From Phytophthora quininea (taxonomy: Eukaryota; Oomycota; Peronosporomycetes; Peronosporales; Peronosporaceae): 64,000 nt of DNA. Made by a program: the position numbers and the translations under genes. How positions within the stretch are numbered: position 1 is the stretch's first letter; each line of letters opens with the position of its first letter. Of this stretch, positions 10,752 through 21,540 are shown piece after piece. Below the pieces are notes generated by a model, which was given only the letters and a program-made list of their open reading frames with translations, ran no database searches and was not told the DNA's origin. The DNA lies in assembly GCA_011947345.1 (NCBI GenBank), contig JAAVTG010000246.1, forward strand, positions 92,891-156,890, written 5' to 3'.

Positions 10752-13120
10752 CTAGGTTTACTCTGTTGTACCAACTCGTGCACGTTGTACGGTGTGTTTC
10801 TTCCGAGCCGGCGTCCGATGGTGCAGCCCCACTCTCCACCAGCCATTCAGCTGCACAGCCCCTCAAAAGAGTAGACCTCGCTTGCATGAAGTTATGGAGA
10901 TGGCCTGCGAAGTCGCACTGGTCGCGCTCCTTCGCCGTACTGAAGCTCACACAGCGCCACATCCAAGATATTCCTCGAAGCGTTCACATCCCTGTTGACG
11001 GTTTGGCCGCAGCCACTATCTCTGCGTCGACAATGAAAGACCTTGTGCACAGCAACAGACCGCACGACGTTGTCGCGGCAGTGACGCATGGTTCTTTGGT
11101 TCACCATTCGCTCTGGACTGGGACAGCTGTGGTGCATCTGGCTCGTCAGGTACTCGTCGGTGGACTTGACGTCGCAGTAGTGAGAGAGCATGCGCTCCAA
11201 GCGCTTCACCATTCCAGGATTTTTCTTCTTGATGATGCCCGCGGAGTTGGCGGCAGCCCAGTTCCCGAAAGCAACCAGAGTGTGCTGGCTGTTGTTGCCG
11301 GCCAGTTCGTTGCAGACCTTCTCCAGGATTTGTCGGCTAACATGCTCCGACGAAAACGCAGGTTCCTGAACGTCTTTTTCATGAAGAACGTCAGTAGTTT
11401 GTCTAGCTTGGGAACAACGTAGCGGATATGCTCCTTCAAGACCTCCAGAGAGGCCGTCTTCTTGGTTGGCACGTTCTTGAGAGTGGAGAGATTAAGGCGG
11501 AGACGGAAGTCCCAACTACAGAGGAGGTTGCCCCGAAGGCCGAGTCCGAGGCCCCGTAAAGTTTAGTCGACGGGGAATGTATCATTTTGTCAGAAAGCGT
11601 GGGTGCTGACGTCGAATCTCGCGTCAGTAAACATGTCGATGCTGCCGGAGTCTAGGCCCCACACGACATTGTAGTCTTCGAGACGCCGAAGCGGCGGCTC
11701 TGCTGGCGCCATAGATTTTTCCGATGCAGAGTAACACTGACACCTTTTCCATTCGTTGCCAGCTTGCAGTGAAAGTGAAGGCCGCACTTCTCGAAGCTCG
11801 CAACCCGAAATAGGTTACGCCACCATAGTTCCGCCACTGAACCCCAAGTTTTGAAGCTCTCACCACGAGCAACCAGCTGCCTGCTCGCGGTCACCACGGT
11901 CATGCGTCCATCCAACGTGCTACACTGAAGCAGGTCCCTCAGCACCGTCGAGTTGACGTGTGCGTAGGCACAGCGGAAACCTTGTTTCATCGGAACTAAG
12001 CTGAACGTTCGGGTGGCCTGGAACTTGTTTTTTTGCTGTTCTCTTCGTTCGCTGTCTCTACGGCAGAAAAGATGGTTGAGTAGAGCGGTAGCAACGCTTA
12101 TGTGCTCCAGTTGATCTTGCCTTCGCTGTCTCGAGGAACCAGTCTTTGGACCTCGGTGGCTGCGTCGTGGTTTGACAGACAAACGGCACAGTCAGGAGGT
12201 AGAGCTTTCTTCTTGCGCTTCTTGGTGTGACAGAACTGGCACAGCCTTCTCGCGTACACTTCCCCATTGCACTTTTGACGATATCCGTTGCGTCACCGGA
12301 TTTCTTGTTATACTTAATAAAGACGTACAGTCGAAGCCGATGGCTGAGGTTCCGTGTCCACGCTGAGTCGAGTTTCCTTCGCCATTTTCTCTGCTGTTGA
12401 ACCGCAAAGCCCCGGTTGATATACCTGCTGTTGATGGCACGTATATCACCTCGCAGCGCAATATACTCTTGAACTGCTGTCTCGAGGTACATGTCCTTTG
12501 CGCCCGCGTTGTTAACGGCGGCGAGATACTGCGCGGTCGTTTTGCCCACGCGTTTGGGGCCAGACAATCCAGCAAGACACTTGCGGTAGAACGGCTTGGT
12601 CAGCTTCACAAGCTGGCCGTTCGACGCCACCGTGTTGACATAAAAGTTGGCGAGGAAATATCCCTCTGCAACAACTCTATTCATCGTCTTTAGAACGTCC
12701 TCCCACGGAAGCGAGAGCGCCTCGTCCTTACAAACCGCGCGCAGTGTTGATTTTCTGCTGGCAAAGTTGTACGTTGTGTTGACCACTATCCGACGCGCTG
12801 TGTCGGGACGTGTGCCAACTCTACTTGGGTGTTCGGCTCGATTGGGTGGTGTGTTCTCGTCAGTGCGTTGACGCTTGGACTCTGGCTCGGCTTCTGTGGA
12901 AGGAGACTGCTGGCAGCCGCCACCGGAGTCGGGGATCCAGGTCAGCCTGCCATGCTCGGTGCAAATTGCAGAACGACTGAATTCGCCATCTTCGATCGAG
13001 TCCGCGCAAACCTTCGGCTGGCTTCGTTCGAGCAGCCAGCGAAGGTTGGTGGTTGCCTTTTAAAATGGGGGTGCTAAATGACCCCCAGTGAAGCACGTCT
13101 TTCCCTGATCTATCGGTACA
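10752..13120 (-). mobile_element. Fanzor-carrying Helitron-like element, copy A
   Basis: About 2.37 kb that recurs in inverted orientation at 17537-19910. Read on the minus strand, it ends at 10752 with CTAG, directly followed by T. A short hairpin (10768-10790) lies 12 nt inside the end. CTRR preceded by a hairpin at 10-12 nt is the Helitron 3' signature; Helitrons insert between A and T and make no target duplication. The 5' limit (near 13120) is where similarity to copy B fades. No Rep/helicase is present, so the copy is non-autonomous. It lies about 210 nt downstream of the Hsp110 stop. Confidence 0.65.
10892..12786 (-). pseudogene. Fanzor (eukaryotic TnpB-like RNA-guided nuclease), copy A
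   Basis: Coding sequence is spread over several minus-strand frames. In order it has an N-terminal helical region (12786-12300), a Cys-rich segment CQFCHTKKRKKK then DCAVCLSN (near 12240-12170), and FSLVPMKQGF (near 12000). The RuvC-I motif is WGLDSGSIDMFTDA (near 11660-11620). The bridge region is FRNLRFRRSM (near 11360), followed by the RuvC-II region LVAFGNWAA (near 11270). A second Cys cluster precedes RuvC-III, DRDV-like in NRDVNASRNI (near 10975). Fanzors are transposon-borne TnpB homologues that use a guide RNA to cut DNA. RuvC-I and RuvC-III aspartates are present. Frame changes sit largely at poly-A or other runs, and an in-frame TAA occurs near the 'NWST' segment, so activity is uncertain. 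No in-frame ATG was found at the N-terminus. Confidence 0.75.
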
Positions 13121-13196
13121 GCTTGGCGATCGTTTGAATTTGACTAATAAGGACTGAACAGCATCACGTGTATCGGTCTCTTACGAACGGCCAGAC

Positions 13197-13290
13197 TGGA
13201 CTGCTGTAGACAATCTCAATGGAGCCTCTTGCTGATAAAGAGCTCAATTCGACCATTCAATGCTGTGGCCTGATCACTTTTCTACCGTGT
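13197..13290 (+). repeat. Diverged direct repeat, left copy (possible LTR edge)
   Basis: The segment beginning GGACTGCTGTAG matches 17222-17315 in the same orientation over about 90 nt, at roughly 70% identity by eye, including CAATGGA.CCTCTTGC and TCACTTTT blocks. The Fanzor copies beside it are inverted, so this pair has a separate origin. LTRs of an old retrotransposon about 4 kb long would explain it. Confidence 0.35.
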
Positions 13291-13425
13291 GTCGCGCACT
13301 GTGGGTCCCTACGCGGGTCGGGTAGCTGTCTGTCGAGTTTGGTGAGAGGGGATTAGGAACACTAGTCACCGGTAGCCTCCAAGAACGGTCGATAGGAACG
13401 CTCGAGTAAATGAAAACCGTCTTAG

Positions 13426-13968
13426 TTAGACTTTAAAACCTTCTTCTTGTCCTTGTAGGTCTTGGTCTTCGATACTCAAACGCTCTTCAAAGCCGACTTG
13501 GGGGCCGTAGGGAAATGCACAACTAGGGTCGGCTCGGTGCAGCTTGCGAGGGCGGGCTACTTGATTCTCTGGCTCATACCTTGCTCCAGCCGCCATGCTC
13601 ACTGCGCCTGCCGCCAATACATAGATTCTCTGTCCACTTGGACCTTCACCTGGTCCTTACAAGCGTCCACCTCCTTGGCTACGCCAGGAATCAGCTGCTG
13701 CAGTCCTCTCGGGCACCTGCTCGACTGAAAGCTGAACCGTTCCACGGAACGGTGGGGTTCCCTGGGCCACGGTTGAGGTATCCTGTTGCTTGATCCACGC
13801 GCCGCGGTGCGGGACACGTGTCTTGGACGTCTTTGTGGTGTAGCAATTCTCCGCTATGCTGCCGCTCGATGATTGAGCCCGTTGAGGGCCTGGCGGAAGT
13901 GGAACATTAGCAGTATTGGGTGTGTCAGGGGCATACTGAAGCGGAGTCAAAACCACGCTGACGAACAT
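13426..13968 (-). pseudogene. Possible gag-like retroelement fragment
   Basis: Two minus-strand frames (13968-13657, then 13617-13426) adjoin with a frame change. They read as a Pro/Gln/Ser-rich segment followed by charged sequence ending EEGFKV and a stop. Composition and position inside the putative LTR-flanked block suggest a gag-type structural protein, but no zinc knuckle or conserved motif is visible. A chance open frame remains possible. Confidence 0.25.
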
Positions 13969-14340
13969 CTGGAGAATGCGTCACTAAGCTGGGCTCACGA
14001 ACATGGGTTTAAGATGACTGCCTAGTTCAGGACGAATCCAGACTATGTTAGGCTGGATGATCCTAGTCTCCGCAGAGAGTCGCTGAGATCCAAAACGAGC
14101 CCTGGTTCACTGTATATTTGTGTAGGACACACTGAAAGACATGGGAGATGACAAGGCCGAAGGACCACACTAAACAGAACAGTATTTCCCCTCGATTACT
14201 CAAGCCGCACGAGCTCCTGGACTTCCAGAGGTAAGTGTGGCGAAGGTCGATAAAACTTTTCGCCCAGGGTGTATAGTGACCACGGTAGATGGGGGATGCA
14301 CCTAGGAAGTGTGTCTGGCAAACAGAACTTCCAGGAAAGA

Positions 14341-15700
14341 TCTTGGACGCAGACCTTGATCTGAGTTCAGGAACTTGGCGTGCACCTTGTGATAATCCCT
14401 GTCGGCTCGATCGCTAGACTCGGTAGACCGGATTTGTCACCAGGCACTCAAGGTTTGGGTCTTGCTTGTTCTTGGACGCACGTACTAGAACGCACTTGAC
14501 TCCTTAACACTCTCGAACGGCGCGGAGAGACGAGGGGGCGTGGAGCGTAGAGAGTAGAGAGAACTTCTCCACTTAAACCAACAATACAGAGAATCTGATG
14601 TGCTAAACGCAGTAATATGTAGCCGTCTCTAATTCTTTGAGACCCTTGGACGGGGGTCTATAGCTGAGTACAATCAGGAATGTGCACCCAAGACGCTCAG
14701 GTCACCTTGAGCACTCCTGGACGATCGCGCACCACCCTCAGCGAGGAAAAACACTAGGCCAGACGGGGCCTTGACACTTGAACCGGAGAACTTGACCAAC
14801 CGTGGACTTCTCGGGGAGGGGGGTTGAACGCAGTTACAGTTCAGATTTGGACTCCTGCACGCTTACTACCGACGCGCACCGGAGGTGGGAAAAAATGAAA
14901 TGGGTTATCGCAACGGATAGACGGTCCAACTGGGAAATGGAATGGGAGGAGCCCTGGACGCACGCGCCTTAAGATCCCCCACCCAACTTGACTTGACACG
15001 GATGGGGAGCTCCGGCGACACCTCGGGCCGTCTTGTCCTTCACGCCTTGCACACACGCGCTCTCAGGAAACCACTTCCAAAACCACTTGTGGGCTTCTTG
15101 GCAAATCGAACTCTCTGTTTGTTTTTATCTAAGACTCTTTCTCTCTCTTCTCTCTGTGCTCTTGCGATTTTGGGTACAAATCAGGCTTCTACGCTTGTCT
15201 TGACTTGAGTATGTGCAGGACTTGTCGCCTCGACACTTTTACTGGATTCTTTTCCAGGCTCAACCTGTGGCGCAATCATCGGCACCGAAAACAGATTCAC
15301 CCTGAACGCACTTGTGTTCAGGACGCACCTTGTGCCTTGAACGCACTCCCATCTTGGATGTCACGTCTTGAACGCACTCTTGATACATCCGCATAGTGGA
15401 ATCCATAGTAACATGATGCAACCAGGGAATATCGACTTGGACTCATCTGCGTTCAGGATCTTTATTTGCGTTCAAGATATAGGGTCTGCGTTCAGGATAT
15501 CTTGGACTGCGTTCGGGATAACTTCAGTGGGGACACATTCTGGGGAGTATGTTTGACATCTGCTACGGGTGCTGCAGGGTCCTTGTTACCGACCAAGGCA
15601 AGGGCAGGTCTCCGCACAAATACGTTCCGCACGGAGATTTACACCTTAAGAGGTAACCCGCCTTCAGGACGAGGGGCGGCCGAGACTGAGTGCATATCTG
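14341..15700. repeat. Array of short GAACGCAC / GCGTTCAGG motifs
   Basis: The motif TTGAACGCAC or its GGACGCAC variant appears near 14345, 14475, 14953, 15303, 15338 and 15369. The reverse-complement form TGCGTTCAGGAT follows near 15448, 15468, 15487 and 15509. Forward copies dominate up to about 15380 and reverse copies after 15440, so the array is roughly symmetrical. Spacing is irregular, unlike CRISPR or a satellite. Confidence 0.45.
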
Positions 15701-15917
15701 CGTCCAGGGAATTCTGCATCCTTGCGTGCACTTCTCGTACCTAAGGTCCCTCCTTGGTAGGACACCTGCATCCAGCGCAGCTGTGTTCAAACTGCCTCCT
15801 ATAGTACGCATGTGTTGTTTCCCACTTGAAATTTTCATTCACCAATCATCGCCCAGTATCTTGAGTTCAGTATACTCCACATAGAAAAATCAACTTTTAC
15901 ATCGTGTCGTAAGGCTT

Positions 15918-16181
15918 GTGTGTGTGCGGTTTGGATTATGCCAGTTCGGCGAACCCGGTAAGCAGTGTGTGCGAGCGTTCGTTGGTAAGGGCAAGAAGTG
16001 TGTGTTTTCCGAAAGGGATTGGTTCGCGGCGCGTGCTAAGCCGCTATATTGCCAAGGAGAGCCTATTCACCTCTGTCCAACCCCTATTAGCCGTGGCTCT
16101 GCTGCTGCGGCTCCGGAAGCGCTTCCCCGCTTTCCCCAGGCGTGGCTTCCTCTCTTTAGAGGAACCCCGGAGTTTGAGTGA
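15918..16181 (+). other. Unrecognised Cys-rich open frame in the spacer
   Basis: A frame of about 87 codons has four cysteines early (C-x5-C ... C-x9-C), then CVFSERDWFAAR and a Pro/Ala-rich tail. It has no ATG of its own at the start. The residue mix looks coding rather than random, so a retroelement or host relic is possible. No family is recognised. Confidence 0.25.
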
Positions 16182-17221
16182 GTGTATTGTGTGGTAAGCG
16201 TCCTAACCAAAGCTCGGGGCTAGTGGCGCCGCTTGGTCGGCCGAAACACCGCAGGGGTGCGTTTGACTGGCTCTGGGTGAGTCGAGTTGGGCGTCCTTCA
16301 GGCGAAGCCTCAACTCTCGTCGAACCTTCGCAAGATGGCGAGACGTGTTGTTGTGGGCAGGGGCTACTGTATTAAGGCTACGTTGCCAAGTGGAGTAATT
16401 TCTACACCACAACAGCATGTAGGCGCTGCCGTCCTTGCCGTCCAAGGCGCGGAGCTCCAACGGCGTCTGGTACATCAGTGAATCACCATCGTTGAGCTGG
16501 TTGGCCCTTGGTGTCGCGTCGACCCGGAGTTGTTACCAAAGAGGTAAGTTTATTAATGATGGAAAAAGCAAACAAATTTGCGGATCTGAGCTAAATCTCC
16601 TCTTGTAGTTCTCCTTGCGCTCTCGCCCAGATTCAGCGTTCATGCAGTTGTGAGCGCGTGCCTCCGCCCACTTGTAGCCTGTGCCGCGTGCACCAAGCCC
16701 CTTAGAATCCCTTGTCGTCATCCTTGTCGTGCCTCGCTAGTGCTGCGGCGCGTGCCCGATTGCATCCTGCTTCTCCTATTGGACTCCTGCCTGAGTGCAC
16801 GGCAAACTAGCGCTGCTGCAGAGCCCAAGTTTGATCTTCAACCGCAATCATGGCGACACTCGAATTGGCGTGACGATGAACTTGGCTTCTTAAAAACGAC
16901 CCTGGGCGTCTTCAGTGACTGGAGGCACCACCGGAAGTTGGGTTGGGATATTACCAGGGAGGTCCAGGAAGCCGGAAGCCGGCAGCCGCCGGAGTGCTGA
17001 CCTTGACGAAGGAAGACCTCGTTTGCAGCTTGACGACATCGCCAAATCGGATCAGGTGCTCGACGGCGCTCACAACTGGGAGATAAAGCGAATAAGCAAA
17101 CCCGTTCTCACGTCTTTTGCGCGTTGTGGGAGAAGTTTCCTACTGAGGAGTTGCTGTAAAATCCCATTCGCAAGCCGTTATATAATTGCTCTGCTGGGTT
17201 CTTCACGCTAGCAATAGTAGG

Positions 17222-17315
17222 CGGACTGCTGTAGGCAGTAGCAATGGAACCTCTTGCCTGTGAAAGGCTCAGTCACGACCTCCATTAGTTGCCACGGTCA
17301 CTTTTGCCCTGCCCT
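17222..17315 (+). repeat. Diverged direct repeat, right copy
   Basis: Partner of 13197-13290; see there. Same strand, about 4.0 kb apart. Confidence 0.35.
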
Positions 17316-17878
17316 GCACAATGCAATGGCAACTCACTTCAACTTGATACCTCCCAAATAGAGGACCCTACTCAGATCGCATCACCGGTCGAGTACTATG
17401 GTATTCTCTACGACAACTAGAAAAGACCCGCGGCCCCAGTATGCACGTCGGTAAGAGGCCCCGCTCCCGTGACGCTGTCAGGGGAGTTTAGTGGCCAACA
17501 CAACCAACTTTCAAAATGATTGGTTAAAGCTGAAGTTGTCCTGATAGATCAGGGAAAGGCGTGCTTCAAACACTGCACTGGGGTCATCCAGCACCCCCAT
17601 TTTAAAAGGCAACCACCAACCTTCGCTGGCTGCTCGAACGAAGCCAGCCGAAGGTTTGCGCGAACTCGATCGAAGATGGCGAATTCAGTCGTTCTGCAAT
17701 TTGCACCGAGCATGGCAGGCTGACCTGGATCCCCCGACTCCGGTGGCGGCTGCCAGCAGTCTCCTTCCACAGAAGCCGAGCCAGAGTCAAGCGTCAACGC
17801 ACTGACGAGAACACACCACCCAATCGAGCCGAACACCCAAGTAGAGTTGGCACACGTCCCGACACAGCGCGTCGGATA

Positions 17879-19770
17879 GTGGTCAACACAACGTACAACT
17901 TTGCCAGCAGAAAATCAACACTGCGCGCGGTTTGTAAGGACGAGGCGCTCTCGCTTCCGTGGGAGGACGTTCTAAAGACGATGAATAGAGTTGTTGCAGA
18001 GGGATATTTCCTCGCCAACTTTTATGTCAACACGGTGGCGTCGAACGGCCAGCTTGTGAAGCTGACCAAGCCGTTCTACCGCAAGTGTCTTGCTGGATTG
18101 TCTGGCCCCAAACGCGTGGGCAAAACGACCGCGCAGTATCTCGCCGCCGTTAACAACGCGGGCGCAAAGGACATGTACCTCGAGACAGCAGTTCAAGAGT
18201 ATATTGCGCTGCGAGGTGATATACGTGCCATCAACAGCAGGTATATCAACCGGGGCTTTGCGGTTCAACAGCAGAGAAAATGGCGAAGGAAACTCGACTC
18301 AGCGTGGACACGGAACCTCAGCCATCGGCTTCGACTGTACGTCTTTATTAAGTATAACAAGAAATCCGGTGACGCAACGGATATCGTCAAAAGTGCAATG
18401 GGGAAGTGTACGCGAGAAGGCTGTGCCAGTTCTGTCACACCAAGAAGCGCAAGAAGAAAGCTCTACCTCCTGACTGTGCCGTTTGTCTGTCAAACCACGA
18501 CGCAGCCACCGAGGTCCAAAGACTGGTTCCTCGAGACAGCGAAGGCAAGATCAACTGGAGCACATAAGCGTTGCTACCGCTCTACTCAACCATCTTTTCT
18601 GCCGTAGAGACAGCGAACGAAGAGAACAGCAAAAAACAAGTTCCAGGCCACCCGAACGTTCAGCTTAGTTCCGATGAAACAAGGTTTCCGCTGTGCCTAC
18701 GCACGTCAACTCGACGGTGCTGAGGGACCTGCTTCAGTGTAGCACGTTGGATGGACGCATGACCGTGGTGACCGCGAGCAGGCAGCTGGTTGCTCGTGGT
18801 GAGAGCTTCAAAACTTGGGGTTCAGTGGCGGAACTATGGTGGCGTAACCTATTTCGGGTTGCGAGCTTCGAGAAGTGCGGCCTTCACTTTCACTGCAAGC
18901 TGGCAACGAATGGAAAAGGTGTCAGTGTTACTCTGCATCGGAAAAAATCTATGGCGCCAGCAGAGCCGCCGCTTCGGCGTCTCGAAGACTACAATGTCGT
19001 GTGGGGCCTAGACTCCGGCAGCATCGACATGTTTACTGACGCGAGATTCGACGTCAGCACCCACGCTTTCTGACAAAATGATACATTCCCCGTCGACTAA
19101 ACTTTACGGGGCCTCGGACTCGGCCTTCGGGGCAACCTCCTCTGTAGTTGGGACTTCCGTCTCCGTCTTAATCTCTCCACTCTCAAGAACGTGCCAACCA
19201 AGAAGATGGCCTCTCTGGAGGTCTTGAAGGAGCATATCCGCTACGTTGTTCCCAAGCTAGACAAACTACTGACGTTCTTCATGAAAAGACGTTCAGGAAC
19301 CTGCGTTTTCGTCGGAGCATGTTAGCCGACAAATCCTGGAGAAGGTCTGCAACGAACTGGCCGGCAACAACAGCCAGCACACTCTGGTTGCTTTCGGGAA
19401 CTGGGCTGCCGCCAACTCCGCGGGCATCATCAAGAAGAAAAATCCTGGAATGGTGAAGCGCTTGGAGCGCATGCTCTCTCACTACTGCGACGTCAAGTCC
19501 ACCGACGAGTACCTGACGAGCCAGATGCACCACAGCTGTCCCAGTCCAGAGCGAATGGTGAACCAAAGAACCATGCGTCACTGCCGCGACAACGTCGTGC
19601 GGTCTGTTGCTGTGCACAAGGTCTTTCATTGTCGACGCAGAGATAGTGGCTGCGGCCAAACCGTCAACAGGGATGTGAACGCTTCGAGGAATATCTTGGA
19701 TGTGGCGCTGTGTGAGCTTCAGTACGGCGAAGGAGCGCGACCAGTGCGACTTCGCAGGCCATCTCCATAA
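17879..19770 (+). pseudogene. Fanzor (eukaryotic TnpB-like RNA-guided nuclease), copy B
   Basis: It has the same domains and frame changes as copy A: N-terminal frame 17879-18330, Cys-rich segment near 18424-18500, RuvC-I near 18993-19040, RuvC-II region near 19384, and RuvC-III NRDVNASRNI near 19664-19695, stop at 19768-19770. Extra changes relative to A are a CA loss near 18705, one fewer A in two poly-A runs and one more in another, one extra C near 17735 and one missing near 17788. The last two compensate each other. The shared frame breaks mean either inherited decay or systematic base-calling error at the same runs. Function: guide-RNA-directed DNA nuclease if intact. Confidence 0.75.
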
Positions 19771-19871
19771 CTTCATGCAAGCGAGGTCTACTCTTTTGAG
19801 GGGCTGTGCAGCTGAATGGCTGGTGGAGAGTGGGGCTGCACCATCGGACGCCGGCTCGGAAGAAACACACC

Positions 19872-19910
19872 GTACAACGTGCACGAGTTGGTACAACAGA
19901 GTAAACCTAG
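19872..19910 (+). other. Helitron-type 3' terminus: hairpin plus CTAG
   Basis: GTACAAC (19872-19878) pairs with GTTGGTAC (19887-19894), leaving one bulged G and a loop GTGCACGA. Twelve nucleotides later the element ends in CTAG (19907-19910), followed by T. Copy A has the same structure at 10752-10790. This layout is the rolling-circle terminator of Helitrons. Confidence 0.6.
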
Positions 19911-20229
19911 TTAAGGACACCACGGGCCATGGTTCGCCAAAATCCGCGTTATGAGTGCCGTCTTCCCCGTGCCAACCACCTAGGCGCGTAATATGAGGAC
20001 TTTTTTTCTGCAGCGATTCTCTCGTTTTGAAAGCACATTCAAACAGAACGACCCTGCCACCATCAGTCGTTGACGATTGCCAACCAAATTGCTGGCTACC
20101 AGCGTACTAACAGCAGCGTCAGCAGCACCGCTCGGCCAACCGTTCTTCAAAACCAAGCGTCGGCTTGCTCTGTTAACCTGGCCTCTCACCCTTTCGGCGG
20201 CATTCGGCAAATTGCCTGCTCCGGCTGCA

Positions 20230-21540
20230 ATGTCACCCAAGAAAAAGCGGAACAGCTACAACCTTCACTTCAAATAACAAGTCGCCAGCAAGTACAAGGC
20301 CAACGTCGGAGGCTGCGGTTATCATGCACTGGCTCAACAGTACAAGCTTACTTCGTCCATGGTCCATGGCTGGGTGAATCAACTTGACAAGCTCGAACAA
20401 GCACTGAGGGACCGCCAGGTTGTTACCCGCGTGCAGCGACGCTTTCCTGGCGCCAAACGAAAACCTGCGCATGACGAACTCGAGAAGCAGCTTCACGATT
20501 GGACATCGATCCGAAACCAAAAAGATTACGAGTCAAAGACAAATACATCCAGCTCCAAGCATTAAACCGCTCCCAACAAAACAATGACACCGTACACCAT
20601 CAGCCCTTTGCCGCCTCAACAGGATGGCTTGATCGCTTTAGAACTCGGTACAACCTCGTTTCAAGGCGCCAAATTACCACGAGAACAATACCGCCGGACG
20701 CTGACGAAACATGTCTAGAGTTTATCGAACCAGCGCAGAAACTGATAGAGGAGCATGGAATTTTGCCTGGCAACGTGATCAACATGGACCCAATCCTCGG
20801 TATTTTGAAACCGAACCAAACAGCACCATTACAACTCGTGACGTAAACGAAGTGCTACTTCGGAAAGGAGGAAGCAGTCACAAGAGGTTCACTGCGACGT
20901 TTGCTATCACTAGTGACGAGGAGTTTTTAACTCCTCATCTTCTCTTCTCAAAACTGAAGCACAAACCGGCGGTCCCCAAGGGCGTTGTTGTGGATGTAAA
21001 CACAACCGGTATGTGGAACGATAAGATTCTCCTCGATTACGCGAAGACTGTCATTTGCAGCAGGAAGGAGACTCAATTTTATCGGCAGCCTGTTCTTTAG
21101 ATCATTGATTCGTACGCATGCCATATCACGCTGTTCAGTGAGAAGCTGCTTCAGTGATACAATATATTTGTTCTGTTGGTGCCCTTCCACCTGACAAGTC
21201 TTCTCCAGCCTCTTGATGTAGCTGTGAATCGAAGCTTCCAAGCTTTCTACACGAACCAGCATGACGAGTACATTGGCCGAGCACTGGATGACACATCACT
21301 GCAGATGAAGTCAGGAAACACCAAAGTGCCAAGCTATTCTGTTGTTGCACAGTGGTTTTTGGACTGGATCGCTACGAGGACAGCTGATATCTGTGGTGTA
21401 GTTGGACGCTCCAGCTTTGACAAGTCCGATTTACACTCGCCGCTTCGCGATCTGGTCGACTCCAGCATCAACATGCACGAGTGGCACCTTCGGTATCAAC
21501 ACCTACTCAACAACGACAACGGCGACGACGGCAGGAGGAA
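20230..21540 (+). pseudogene. Pogo/Tigger-type DDE transposase, dead
   Basis: It starts at ATG 20230 (MSPKKKRNSYNLHFK) and hits a TAA after 15 codons. It continues as two DNA-binding helix-turn-helix modules: a Psq-type one (near 20275-20400) and a CENP-B/Tc5 type STGWLDRFRTRYN near 20616. The DDE_1 core has first Asp in INMD (near 20780), second in IIDSYACH (near 21102), and third in LLQPLDV (near 21205). Further stops lie at 21098-21100 and near 21156, with several frame shifts. Pogo elements move by cut-and-paste at TA sites; CENP-B is a domesticated relative. No terminal inverted repeats were recognised. Confidence 0.75.

Larger units (their letters stand above)
13121..17536. other. Gene-poor spacer between the two Fanzor elements
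   Basis: About 4.4 kb without a confident gene. It holds two diverged direct repeats at its edges (13197-13290 and 17222-17315), coding-like fragments on the minus strand at 13426-13968, and a family of short GGACGCAC/GCGTTCAGG motifs between 14340 and 15700. A Cys-rich open frame lies at 15918-16181. Together these suggest a degraded retrotransposon or nested transposons, but no RT, integrase or other pol motif is visible. Confidence 0.5.
17537..19910 (+). mobile_element. Fanzor-carrying Helitron-like element, copy B
   Basis: Inverted counterpart of 10752-13120. The body (about 17591-19910) is nearly identical to copy A, with differences mostly of one or two bases, many in homopolymers. The 5' tip (17537-17590) is clearly less similar and carries a 7-nt indel. 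The 3' end is CTAG at 19907-19910 followed by TTAAGG. Flanks beyond the CTAG differ between the copies after TTA, which fixes the element boundary. The two copies face each other with their 5' ends. Confidence 0.65.

Noticed and set aside
9120..10846. Two long minus-strand open frames opposite Hsp110
   Set aside because: Leu/Arg/Ser-rich antisense readings of a well-conserved gene, without motifs.
14341..15700. Possible CRISPR array
   Set aside because: Motifs are too short (9-12 nt), irregularly spaced and occur in both orientations; a eukaryotic window makes CRISPR implausible.
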